Positions 11,901 to 21,270 of a stretch of DNA of 64,000 bases are shown here, one piece after another. The notes under the pieces are model-generated. The model was not told the DNA's origin. It saw nothing but the letters and a program-made list of their open reading frames with translations, and ran no database searches. The position numbers were made by a program, and so were the translations under genes. The stretch is taken from contig NGZR01000001.1 of the NCBI GenBank assembly GCA_002197995.1, positions 2,046,001 to 2,110,000 on the forward strand. Direction: 5' to 3'. Each line of letters opens with the position of its first letter. Within the stretch, counting starts at the first letter, position 1. This stretch comes from Gaeumannomyces sp. JS-464 (Eukaryota > Ascomycota > Sordariomycetes > Magnaporthales > Magnaporthaceae).

Positions 11901-12781
11901 GGGAGAGCGATGACGCAATGAAGTTGCGCAAACAGGTCCTGACCAACAGTTTGGTGTGTTCGAGTGAGATTGGCTGCGCTGGAAGTATTCACAAGATACA
12001 TAATCAGCACAAGCCATTTATCTATCCCCAGCGGATAATGTGCAGATGTCGTGGCAGGTCAGTGCCTGTGGTGAGGCCTACCGTATGTGGACCCCTGGTC
12101 GTTCTCGCTGTGGTGGTCGTGTTTGGGGTCTCCGGTCGGTCTGGCTCCGAGGTCCGTTGGCTTGAGGTCGTTCACAGTCACGCATATGGTGCATCTGAAC
12201 ACAGCGAGACTCTTTGGCCAGCGCACCAGGGAACCGCACGTCATGCAGTTTCCTGTGGCGAGGTCCTTGCTTCCGGTTGACTGGCCATGTCTCTGGTATG
12301 CTTGGTCGGCGGGGGCCTTGGGCCCGGGCACCAAGTCGTCGCTGTCGTCGTCGCTTTCCCTAGAGTCGAGAAACCGGGAGCCTCCGGTGCCGGCAGCAGG
12401 GCGTGACGCTTTCTTCTTCTTCTTCCCGGAGAAGAGCGAGGGGAATGGGTGGCTCATTGAGCGTCCGTGTTGTGCTGGGCGGCGACGGTTGGTGGGCCGG
12501 AAGTCGTCGGAATCGGACGAGGACTCGACCTGGAGCTGCGAGCCGTCGACAAACTCAAAGTCTCTGATGTGGCTTGAATTCCTGGACTGATCACCGGGTC
12601 TTGAGGCGCCCGACCCTGTGCGGCGATGGCTCGGGCTGCTGGGCACATTGGTGTCTGGCTGCAGGTACTGGCGATTGTGGCGAGCATTGGGACTCGCTGT
12701 CGGGCGTTGGAGCAGCGAAGGCGAGCGTGGCTGCGACGGGGGAGGAAGGGGAGGCAGGGGCTTCTCCCGCAATTGCTCCAT
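8907..12781 (-). CDS. HUL4: HUL4-type HECT E3 ubiquitin ligase, one-base frameshift before the catalytic cysteine
   Basis: Three exons: 12781-12082, 11978-9924 and 9828-8907, with GT-AG introns. The N-terminus is Pro/Ser-rich with SHPFPSLFSGKKKKK and an acidic patch, then a zinc-ribbon-like CMTC...FRCTIC motif, as in filamentous-fungal Hul4 homologues. The C-terminal part is a HECT domain (EGVDAGGLRKEWF, LFIYDDDSRYCYFNP, GLAIYNSTILDIALP). In the printed frame the protein ends at ERYPQPEPASTL. One extra base in the plus-strand GGG at 9021-9023 instead gives the TCFNTL motif with the catalytic Cys (codon 9008-9006) and a normal HECT end, 1225 residues in total. I chose the ATG at 12781 because the open frame upstream begins only with TTG. 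HECT ligases pass ubiquitin to substrates through that Cys. Confidence 0.88.
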
Positions 12782-15700
12782 CTTGGCGCCGGTTGCTCCT
12801 TCTGCTCGACAGAGAGGCCTTGCTTGCACTGGATCGGGGTCGGCGCGGTGGGCAGTTACATTTCCGTGCAACCGTCATGGATCGAGTCCTCCGTTGGCGC
12901 GAGGCGGATTCTGTCGGTGTGGGTTCTTGGTCCGAGTCCAAGGCAGGCTTGGCCGCCCTGGCGTCCCTCTGTCCTGCGAGAGAGCCAAGACCAGGCGACT
13001 GGCGGCGTTCGACGAGCGAGGCAGTTAGTGGGAGAGACCGGTCGGCCGGTCGGTCCTGCTGCATCGGGTGGGCTTGGGCGGTGTCTGCGGAGGTGCGCTG
13101 GAGCTCCACTGGCATCTACAGGCGCACGCGGACAAATGGGAATGGATTCATGGTACAGAGGCCAGCCTGCCAAGCGGGCGGCTGAGGCAGGCAACGAAAG
13201 CGGGCAGGAGCGTCTCTAAATACCAATGAAATGTCGTCCCCGTTTGGCTTTGAGTTCGGCTCGAGATAAACGCACGGGTCGAAACACCTGACGAGTTTTC
13301 TCTTGTCCCAGCGCGTGCGACGAGCGTGCCCCAGCCCGAGTTTTTAAGCGAACATCACACCACAGGACGAAGCTAAGATCTCAAAGATCCAGTTTGGAGT
13401 CTACCATTCGGGAGCATGGACTTGTATCTTTTTCTTTCCTTTGCTCGCCTCCCTATAAGAACACCAATCCCTCCGATTAGTATAGACGCTTTATGAAAGC
13501 CGAGACCCACGCTACAGGGCCTGAGATCAAGCCGGGCTTTGATAAAACAGACCAAGGACCCTGCCCCAAAAAAAAAAAAAAAAGACCGAGGGTCAAGTGC
13601 CCGTGACTGTTACCAGGTAAAAGTTTGCGATTGCTGCTTCCACTTTTCCCTTGCAAGCAACATTGTTTGGTTGTGCACGTCTCCACGTTCTTCACCGCAC
13701 ATTGCCTTAGCTCCCATAAAATTGCGACTCCTGCAGGGGCGAGCACCACGCTACTAAACCCCATGGGCAGCCACCGACACGATGCGGACGGCCCTGTCCC
13801 TGCGGTGCCATGCTCAGGTGCATCCTCGAGGATCGATCTTCAACGGACCCGACAGTCTGGATGTCCCAACTGCCTCCCGTGAGCCATGCAGGAGGAACAT
13901 ACCCAGCCCGAATTCAGCCGCTCGAGCCCAGACTTGCAGCATGTGCAAACACAACCAGATACTCAGCACTTCGAAGCCGTCCACTCCATCTGCCCTGCAT
14001 TACGTACCTCGTGCCGATAAGGACCCTGAGGGTCGCCCCACGACACGTGTGGCCGCAGTAATACCCCGACTTTGACCCCGCCGCCTACGTAATGTCGTAG
14101 CCACACCGGCTCCAACTGCCGGTCCCGGTCCCGCCCCGTCCCGCTCCTTTCCACCGTCTCGGCATGGGCTTCTTTCCTTGGTTGCAAAACTACCTAGGTA
14201 CTATGCAGATCATTTTCTTCTATCATTCCATGCCTCGAAAGAATTAACATAGACCTGGCTTTAACAGAGCTGGTCAAAGTGACTTGTTTGCTAGGAAATT
14301 TGGCCATCTCAAAGTGGTTCAAAGTGACTCGGTGTCTACCTATCAAGTACAAAACAGGTATCTTCTTTGAGAACAAGGCGGCCTCTAGTAAATTTGCTGG
14401 AAGAAATACAACAATAGACGGGTCCCACTCGACATGGCGCCAGGCGCCAACTTGCGCGCCGTCAAGCAAAACGCACATGCCTCATGCCCCGCATCCGACA
14501 TTGGAAATCCATATCAGAAAGGTCCAAATATACCATCTGTCCATCGTGATTATAGACAACACACCCAATGAGCAAGAACGGATACTAGCCTGGTAGGGTG
14601 GACCGGGAAAACTAAGCACATGAAGGTTGTTAGCCCGACTGTCGACAGCCCTCTGATTTGCAGGCGCATTCGAAACAGCAGACGAACCTTACTGCCCGTA
14701 TCATTCAGCCCTATCGCCTCAGCTGCCGCTTCGCTGCTTTGATATTTGCCAAAGTCCCGGTCTCGGCCCAAAACCCTGCTCTGCTTTCGCCTTAAATACA
14801 AACTCCTGCTCCGGTTCCTCGTCCTGCTGCTTCACCAACGACCCATGCGGGCATGTGGCAGAGCTTCGTTGGTCCACGGTTGTACCGCTGCATGGATACC
14901 TAGATAGAGGCTTCAGCGAAAAGATACCAGCTGGGCCAAGTTTTTATAGGCTTCTTTCTCGCCCCTGCGCTACAGTCGCATTTGAGAACGCCATTCCTCT
15001 GGTCACTCTTATGGCCGTTCCTCTCACTATTCCTATTCTTCTTCGTCTCCGATAGCCGGTAATTTGTGCAAATATGTGGGTAGGTAGGACCTACCCAGGT
15101 ACCTAGGTCGGATTTTCTCGGATTGCTTCCAGAGGTAGGACCAAGTGATCCGTCGTTATATGTGAAGTCAACCTGTGCTAATTACAGCTTTGACCTTAGC
15201 CGAGACATTCCCAGCGCCGCACTTCACAAATTGGCAGATCAGAGATGCCCCGGTTTGTTGTTTGCTGCTAAAAGGGTGCGATTGTGGGGTCTGCCGTCGT
15301 GGACGCGAAGAGACGACAACCAACCTAACATAGTATGGGCTTTTACTGTAGTGATATTGCCATGCGCCCCAACTGCAACCACGTTCATGAGCGTAGGTGG
15401 TTAGGCCAATAGGGTGTCAGATCTACTAAACAATATGGAAAATGGCTGCACCGACAGATCGGTCGCATGTGATGTCGATCCTGAAGGACAGTAGTCGCCC
15501 AAAGTCACCTTGGTCACAGTTTAACGGTCTACACTAGTCCACCGAGACTTGTCGAGATTCCGGCGAGACATGCCCGTTGTCGAAGCCGAGAGGAAATTGG
15601 CTCAGATTCTAGAAAATGGACCGAATGTGTGAGTGAGACGCGAGGGCCTGCCGGGCCCCCATGCGGAGACTCGACCGGACACTAGCAGATGGCCTCACAC

Positions 15701-15952
15701 TGCCCAGGTCTGACTGCCAAAGCTGTTGTCGGCAGCACGCTTGTTGAAGACCGTAGTTAAATGGGCCGTGTAATGCAAATGATTTTCCCCCGAGGATCGT
15801 AAAGCTCCAAAGTCCAAACTCCCTAGGCAACCCATCAAAGTCCCTTGACGCGTATTTTGTGTGCGTCCATGACCGGAACCCCGTTTCGACTAGTACATCT
15901 AGTACCCCAAGAACAAAGCGGAACTCGCTGTCCCAATGTGACAGCTAGCAGT
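12782..15952. other. gene-poor stretch of about 3.2 kb
   Basis: Includes the upstream region of the HECT gene, where GC-rich open frames on both strands at 12.6-13.2 kb look like shadows. There is a 16-A run at 13568-13583 and TACCTAGG-type motifs near 14190 and 15085-15112. I recognise no protein or RNA gene between 13.3 and 15.9 kb. Confidence 0.5.
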
Positions 15953-16700
15953 TTATGAGGGGGGAGCACCACGGCCACGGCCGAATCCGCCACGGCTGGG
16001 GAGCAAGTTAGCATTCTGTATGGAGCAAACATCGTCGTCGGCGCGAATTGGCCCCGCAGTGGCAGTGGGGAGAGGGCACTCACAACTGAGGCTGGAACTC
16101 GCCAGGCGCACCACCCTCCTTGCCCTCACCAGCATCACGGCGGCGGTAGCCACCATCGCGGTCGCCGCGCTCGGGGCGGTCGCCACCACGGCCACGGCCG
16201 CCGAACGTCCTCCGCTCGCGCTCGCCCTCGCCTCCCATCATGCCGCGGGGAGGAGCATGTGACCGCTGCTGCTTGATGTGGGTGGCCGGGACGATCTCAG
16301 CCGGCAGATGCAGCCACTCGCGGAGGTAGTCGAGACCCTCGGGCGTGAGGGTGAAATAGTAGTACTGCCAAGAGAAGCGAGATTTGACAACTTTTAGAAG
16401 ATGTTAGCTTGGCTTGGAGCATCGGGTGGTGGGCAGACGTACGACCGCGGGAGGTGAGCGACTGGCAAGCCTTGATGACATAGAGGTTCTTGACGCCGGG
16501 GATGTCGGGGTGCTCGGCCAGGTTGAAGTCCTTCGCAGCGACGAGAACGCCCTCACGGAAGAGGCTCTACAGGATGGGGCAAGTCAGTAATTGTCTGGCA
16601 TGTCCTAGAAGGCCTTGCGCCGCCCCTCATCGCGCAGCGCGAGAAAGAGACCAATTCGTACCTCGTGGATCGCTTTGCGGTCTTGCTTAGGAATAAGCAT
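15953..16700 (-). CDS. RPS10: Small-subunit ribosomal protein eS10
   Basis: Four exons, 16700-16662, 16566-16443, 16390-16084 and 15995-15953, give 170 residues with no frameshift. Exon 1 encodes [13 protein letters not shown], exon 2 [20 protein letters not shown] and [15 protein letters not shown], exon 3 [19 protein letters not shown] and [19 protein letters not shown], and the last exon a short Gly-Arg tail ([13 protein letters not shown]). This is the plectin/S10 domain followed by the usual RG-rich end. The protein belongs to the cytosolic 40S head. The last exon is too short and alternate-framed to show up in a simple frame scan. It is divergent from SDE2. Confidence 0.95.
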
Positions 16701-17041
16701 TTTGTCGGTACTGGTCGTCGTTGTCGTGTATTTCCCTTCGTGATCTTGTCAGGAGAAGAAGGGCCGGCGTCTTTTCCAGAGTTTCCAGAGAGAACAAGAT
16801 AATGCAAAATTAATTATTGTGTGCCCGGCTGGCAGGTGCGCTGGTACCCACATCCCCTCCTACCGTCCTCCGAGAATGTGGGGACGCAAGCCTCATTTCT
16901 CCACTTTGTGGCGTTCCTTCCTGGCGGTGTTTCTCCGGTGCCTATCTCGGTCAGTTTCTCTCACCAGCGACGCTTCTTCTAGCGCATTGCTCCTGGAATC
17001 GTTGGAAATCAACTATCACATCCACCTAGCCACTGTTCATC
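16701..17041. promoter_or_regulatory. Shared upstream region of RPS10 and SDE2
   Basis: The 341 bp between two divergent starts must hold both promoters. An AT-rich patch occurs at 16800-16820. I see no motif I can assign with confidence. Confidence 0.4.
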
Positions 17042-17898
17042 ATGGCGCCGATCATTAACATCCTCGTTTCGGCCTTTCCAGGGCTTGGCGCATCGTCTAC
17101 GATTTCCTTCCCGCTCCAGTCCACAGCCGCCACATCGGACGTGTGGGAGGAGATCGAGAACCGCCTGCCCCTGAGAGACCACCGCCTTATCTTGACAACG
17201 CATGCCAGGAGAGAGATATCGCCAACCTCTTCACTCAGCGTTGGCAGCTTTCTCCAAGACTCCCACGATGACTTCCTCCCACTGCGCCTCTCGGTCCCGG
17301 TCCTGGGTGGCAAGGGTGGTTTCGGCTCCCAGCTGCGCGCAGCCGGTGGTCGCATGTCATCCAAGAAGAAGAGCCAAGGAGAAAACAACGGCTCCAGTCG
17401 CAGCCTTGATGGCCGAAGGGTGCGCACAGTCACTGAAGCCAAGGCGCTAGCCGAGTACCTCGCCATCAAACCCGACATGGACAGGAAGGAAAAGGAGAAG
17501 AGGAGAAAGCGATGGGAGCAGATTGTCGAGATGACGGAAAAGAAGGAGCACGAAATCAAGCACAGCAAGGGGCGCCTGGATGGAAAGGGGTTGAGGACAA
17601 GGATGAGGCAGGAGAGCGCACGCGCGACGCCGTCCTGGCCGCCATGAAGGCCGGAAACTTCACCGACAACCTTGTCGCCAAGCCCAGTGCGGCCTCAAAG
17701 TCGTCCGAGAATGAGGCTGGATCCTCAAGCGATGCAGAGATGGTAGAGGAAGGAGGAAGCTCTGCCGCAACATCGCCACCATCTGAGCCAGAGAAGAAGA
17801 CCATCCAGGCATCTACCTCAAAGACAAAGAGGTTTGCTGGATTCGATGACGACGACGAGTTCATGTCGTCGAGCGATGAGGAGGATGGCGGCAAGTAG
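17042..17898 (+). CDS. SDE2: Sde2 telomere-silencing/splicing factor with ubiquitin-like start, one-base frameshift
   Basis: The first frame (17042-17647) begins with the Sde2 ubiquitin-like fold and contains GGKGGFGS at residues 89-96. In fission yeast Sde2 is cleaved after this Gly-Gly, so the downstream part begins with Lys. The second frame (to 17898) carries [21 protein letters not shown] and an acidic Ser-rich tail. The frames meet in the GGGG run at 17587-17590; one more base yields a continuous 285-residue protein. Sde2 acts in the spliceosome on a subset of introns and in genome stability. The cleavage is inferred from the conserved motif. The frameshift is probably an assembly error. 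Confidence 0.88.
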
Positions 17899-18346
17899 CT
17901 GAGTGGCCCACTTGATGGTCCAGATTGCCCGCGTGTCATTTTCTACTGGGAACGGGAGTTTGGAGTCGGCGTTTATGGGATAGCGATGCGGATTGATACC
18001 ATGATTTTGTTTTGCGGCTTTTAATGAGAGCCTGCCACCACCGGCGCCTGGCTCGACCGTCATATTTCCTGGCATATTCAACGTCACCTAGACAAACTTG
18101 ATCGTTCACATCTGTACCCTTGCCGATACGATATATCTTCTGAGCCGGGAATACAACTTGAGTGTCTCCACTGCCGTTGTCATACCCAGTCGTGCGGGCA
18201 ATCATAGAATAGAGACCTAGGAGCCACCAAATCACGAGCATAGGCACTCCATCAGGATCTATTGACTCGGGGTCGCAGTGAAGCTCTTCTATAGCCGCTT
18301 CTGGTGATCCATATCCCGCGCACCTCCCAAACCACAATCCCGATGC
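17899..18346. other. intergenic, convergent 3' flanks of SDE2 and COX12
   Basis: No gene recognised. A 133-codon minus-strand frame spans 17936-18337 but has no family resemblance and lies wholly in the expected 3' flanks. Confidence 0.5.
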
Positions 18347-18981
18347 TTACTCCAGACGAGCGGGGAAGTTGCCAGCCTCTGCATATGGACATGTTAGCGG
18401 GCCGTACGAGCGCAGGTCATGAGAAGGGGGCTTGTCGCAAACTTACCCCTCTGCGCATCCCAACGCTCGTACCAAGAGCTGGGGCACAGCGACCGGTAGG
18501 CAAGCCAGAACTGCAGATACTATTAGTGAGGAGTGGTCCTCGGGTCGGACCGGACTGCCGCGGGCAGCGCCCGGCTTTGCGTGGACGAACCTGGCGGCAA
18601 GGAGCAAAGTCCTCACCCTTGGCTGAGGATGCATTTGTGGTAGTCGACGTAGTTCTGCCAGCAGTGCTTGGTCTGGTTGGTGTTCGGGAACCGCGCATCA
18701 ACGCCTACAAGGAAAGCCATGGATCAGAGAACGTCAGGAAACGAGCAATTTGATAAACATCGTCGTTGGCTTCGCTGCTGTCGGTGCGCTCGCGCTTCTT
18801 CTGGCTGTCATCTGGGAGAAAAGGTCCATACCGGCTGCAGGGCAGTCAGCGAGTTAGCTTTTCGTCGGTCCTAGCCGGGCCCTGGTCGCTTGGGCGGCCG
18901 AAGAGCGGCGGGATTTGGGTCTCCGGGCCTCATACCGGTGACGAACTTGAAGGGCTTGGTAACGCGCTCGTCGTCAGACAT
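18347..18981 (-). CDS. COX12: Cytochrome c oxidase subunit 6B (Cox12), one extra base
   Basis: Four short exons: 18981-18936, 18704-18591, 18510-18447 and 18378-18347, all with GT-AG introns. They encode [16 protein letters not shown], then [20 protein letters not shown], then [18 protein letters not shown], then [10 protein letters not shown]. The twin cysteine signature is present: C-x9-C ([11 protein letters not shown]) and C-x10-C ([12 protein letters not shown]). This is the intermembrane-space complex IV subunit imported by the Mia40 pathway. In exon 2 the frame changes between HKC and [10 protein letters not shown], about 18630-18640. Dropping one base there gives an 84-residue protein of normal family size. 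It is divergent from the B12D-subunit gene. Confidence 0.85.
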
Positions 18982-19323
18982 GATGAATGCTTGTTTGATG
19001 TTGTCGCGGGCGAATTGGTCGGGTTGGTGCTGCTGCTGCCGGATTGTGCTCAGATTGAAGCGGGCGTCGGTTATGGCATCGAACGATGCTGCCTCTTGTT
19101 GTCACGTGCAATCTTGGCCCGTGCAAAGAGGGGACCCGCAATGGCCTGATTCGAATGGTGGGCGAGAATCTGCGCTCCAACGTCAGGCTGGCAAAGAGCC
19201 GAGCTTCCTTGGACCTCAAGCAACTTACTTCCCCTTGACCCGACCACAGCAAAAGAGGGCGCAAATTGCTGTGTCAATTCGTCTCTAATTAGTCCCCCAT
19301 TCCTCCGTCAATAGCCCTGCAAG
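18982..19323. promoter_or_regulatory. Shared upstream region of COX12 and the B12D subunit gene
   Basis: The 342 bp between two respiratory-chain genes on opposite strands contain an ATTGG (inverted CCAAT) at 19014-19018. A Hap-complex role is plausible for respiratory genes but is inferred from a five-base motif only. Confidence 0.4.
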
Positions 19324-19929
19324 ATGCATCCCTCGCAGTCGCTCCGCATGTTCCAGCCGACGCGTCGCCTGATGCGGCCGGTTCCGGTATGGCCCCTCCT
19401 ATCTTGGTTATGATGCTTGCACTGTGACCATGCTAACGGTTCCCACAGAAGGAGGAGCAAGCTGGTATGCCACCAACCACCCAAGCGCCTACCTTGACGG
19501 AGCGCCATTTTGTCGAGCTTCCCGTCTGGATATGAAAGGCCAATGGCTTACGATTTAACTTTTCAATCGCTGCCAGCCCACACCGTCTCGCAGCGTCTTC
19601 GCCGCCTGCGGAAGATCCCCCCGGAGCTGTTCCCTCTCGGTATGTCTATCTAGGGGCCTAGTCGGTCGCATCGTCGAGGAGTGAACTGGGCCGGCCAGAC
19701 ACAGCGCCCCGTACTTGGTCGCGTGGATAGACTTGTTGACTGATGCGCCGCAGGTGTCGTCGTCGGTTTTGCCCTGGTGGCCGCCACCTATTCCAGCCTA
19801 CGACACTTCATGACCGACAAGACCATCCGTCTGAAGCGCCAGAACCGCGCCGCCGACAAGCACGAGGGCGCGCATCACTCGGACCACTCGGCCGAGCACT
19901 CGGAGGAGAAGAAGGAGGCTTCGCACTAA
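19324..19929 (+). CDS. B12D/NDUFA4-like (MLRQ) respiratory-chain subunit
   Basis: Four exons, 19324-19386, 19449-19464, 19577-19639 and 19754-19929, give 105 residues with no frameshift. One exon is only 16 nt. The N-terminus MHPSQSLRMFQPTRRLMRP is an Arg-rich presequence. The conserved core PPELFPLGVVVGFALVAA is one membrane span, followed by the soluble segment MTDKTIRLKRQNRAADKHE and a His/Glu-rich end. This matches the B12D (NADH-ubiquinone reductase complex 1 MLRQ subunit) family. The human relative NDUFA4 associates with complex IV, which fits the head-to-head arrangement with COX12. Whether the fungal protein sits in complex I or IV cannot be told from sequence. Confidence 0.85.
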
Positions 19930-20263
19930 GGGGAGAGGAGGATGTGAGATAAAAGGAACAAACGTTGGAGTACGGGTGGAGGCACCGCCCAGGAGGCTTG
20001 GGATGGAGGGCCGGGCTGGTCGATGTGTTGCTTTGCCTTGCGCGCTCACGCATTCACGCCTATTTGTCAAAACGCTATTGCCTTTCCCATATCATCCGCC
20101 TTGGTTAGCAATGCATACGGCTGGCACATCACAGAGCAGAGACATTCCCCGACTTCAAATGCTTGTTTAATGTGAACCCGTTTTCCTTTGGGCATTAAAA
20201 ACGCCAATCCAACGCCGTTGCTATGCAGTACAAGAAAATAGAATGTTCCGCGTAGGCGGTTGG
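19930..20263. other. intergenic, convergent 3' flanks
   Basis: Between the ends of the B12D subunit gene and the RRM gene. Nothing recognised. Confidence 0.5.
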
Positions 20264-20804
20264 CTACTCGGCGCGTGGACCTGCAACATCAAGACCCTCG
20301 AGACCTTGCATCGGGTCATCCACGAGTGCGCTGGGCTCGACCCCATTCGATGGATCTGCTGGTTCGTCACTGACGGCATTTTGCGCGATCCATCCTTCCT
20401 ATAGTCACGGGTTAGTGCTCTATGTCACGGACCGGGCGCCGCAAATCAGGGACTCGCTAGGTCGAAATACGTACCTGTTCCCACACGGCAGTCCTGCTCC
20501 CAAGCCCCTCCTGTGAGCTCTTGGGCGGTTTGGCGGCGTGGACTTTGATGATGCGGCCAAAGAGCTCGGCCTGGTCCATGTTGTCCATAGCCTCCTTGGC
20601 ATCGTCGGCGTCCTCGAATTCGACGTATGCGAAGCCCCTGTGGGTTTCGGCGGACTTGGGGTTGTCGTTCTTGGGCAGCTTCACGTCGGCGATCTCGCCA
20701 AATGGAATGAAAGCATCGTGGAGCGTGGTAGCGGTGACCATGTTAGAGAGGCCGCCCACGTAGAGGGTGGCCTTCCAACGGGTTGTGTCCGTCATTTTGG
20801 GCAC
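20264..20804 (-). CDS. Single-RRM RNA-binding protein resembling the N-terminus of cyclophilin E (Cyp33/PPIE)
   Basis: Two exons, 20804-20475 and 20398-20264 (GTACGT...CTATAG, phase 0), give 154 residues. Exon 1 has a complete RRM: RNP2 is LYVGGL and RNP1 is RGFAYVEF, followed by DNMDQAELFGRIIKVHAAKP. These resemble the RRM of PPIE, but no isomerase domain follows. Exon 2 completes TAVWEQ with EGWIAQNAVSDEPADP and an acidic tail. The start may be the ATG at 20795 (MTDTTRWKATLYVGG) rather than 20804. A role in splicing complexes is inferred from the family. It is divergent from SEC31. Confidence 0.85.
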
Positions 20805-21270
20805 TGCCAGGAGCGGCGCCGTTCTTCAAAAGTTATATCAACCAATTCACAAGAGTTGCAGAGCACAGGAGTTTTGTTCCCAAGGCGCAGCTGCCTTGTC
20901 ATTGTCTTGTCGCCAGCCTATCAGGGGCACGGACTGGGAGGTGGAGGTGGGGCACCCCAGTGCCATCCGAAAGGTGTCCTGCTGCCCGCCATTGGCCTCG
21001 CCCCCTTACATCTGCTCACCGGCGACCTCACACGTCGTTGTCTTCTTTGCAACAAAGTCAGTTTCTGTGTGCCGGCATTCCCACCCCCTACGGAGCGGCA
21101 CGCTCTCCCATCCATCCATCCATCTATCCAAGTAACGCCAGCCGAAATCAGACACACGGCTGGCCTCAACCCATCTTTGCGATTTCGAGTCTAGGGCGCC
21201 CAAGTGTTGCCCATCGCCAACCTCTCGACAGCCCAGATCCAGATTTTTCGGCGCATTCGACCTTGCTGCC
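20805..21270. promoter_or_regulatory. Shared upstream region of the RRM gene and SEC31
   Basis: About 466 bp between divergent starts. CATCCATCCATC-type short repeats lie at 21110-21128. No assigned motif. Confidence 0.35.

Noticed and set aside
12591..13219. Several long frames on both strands upstream of the HECT gene
   Set aside because: They overlap each other in GC-rich DNA, have no domain, and the fungal Hul4 N-terminus is already accounted for from 12781.
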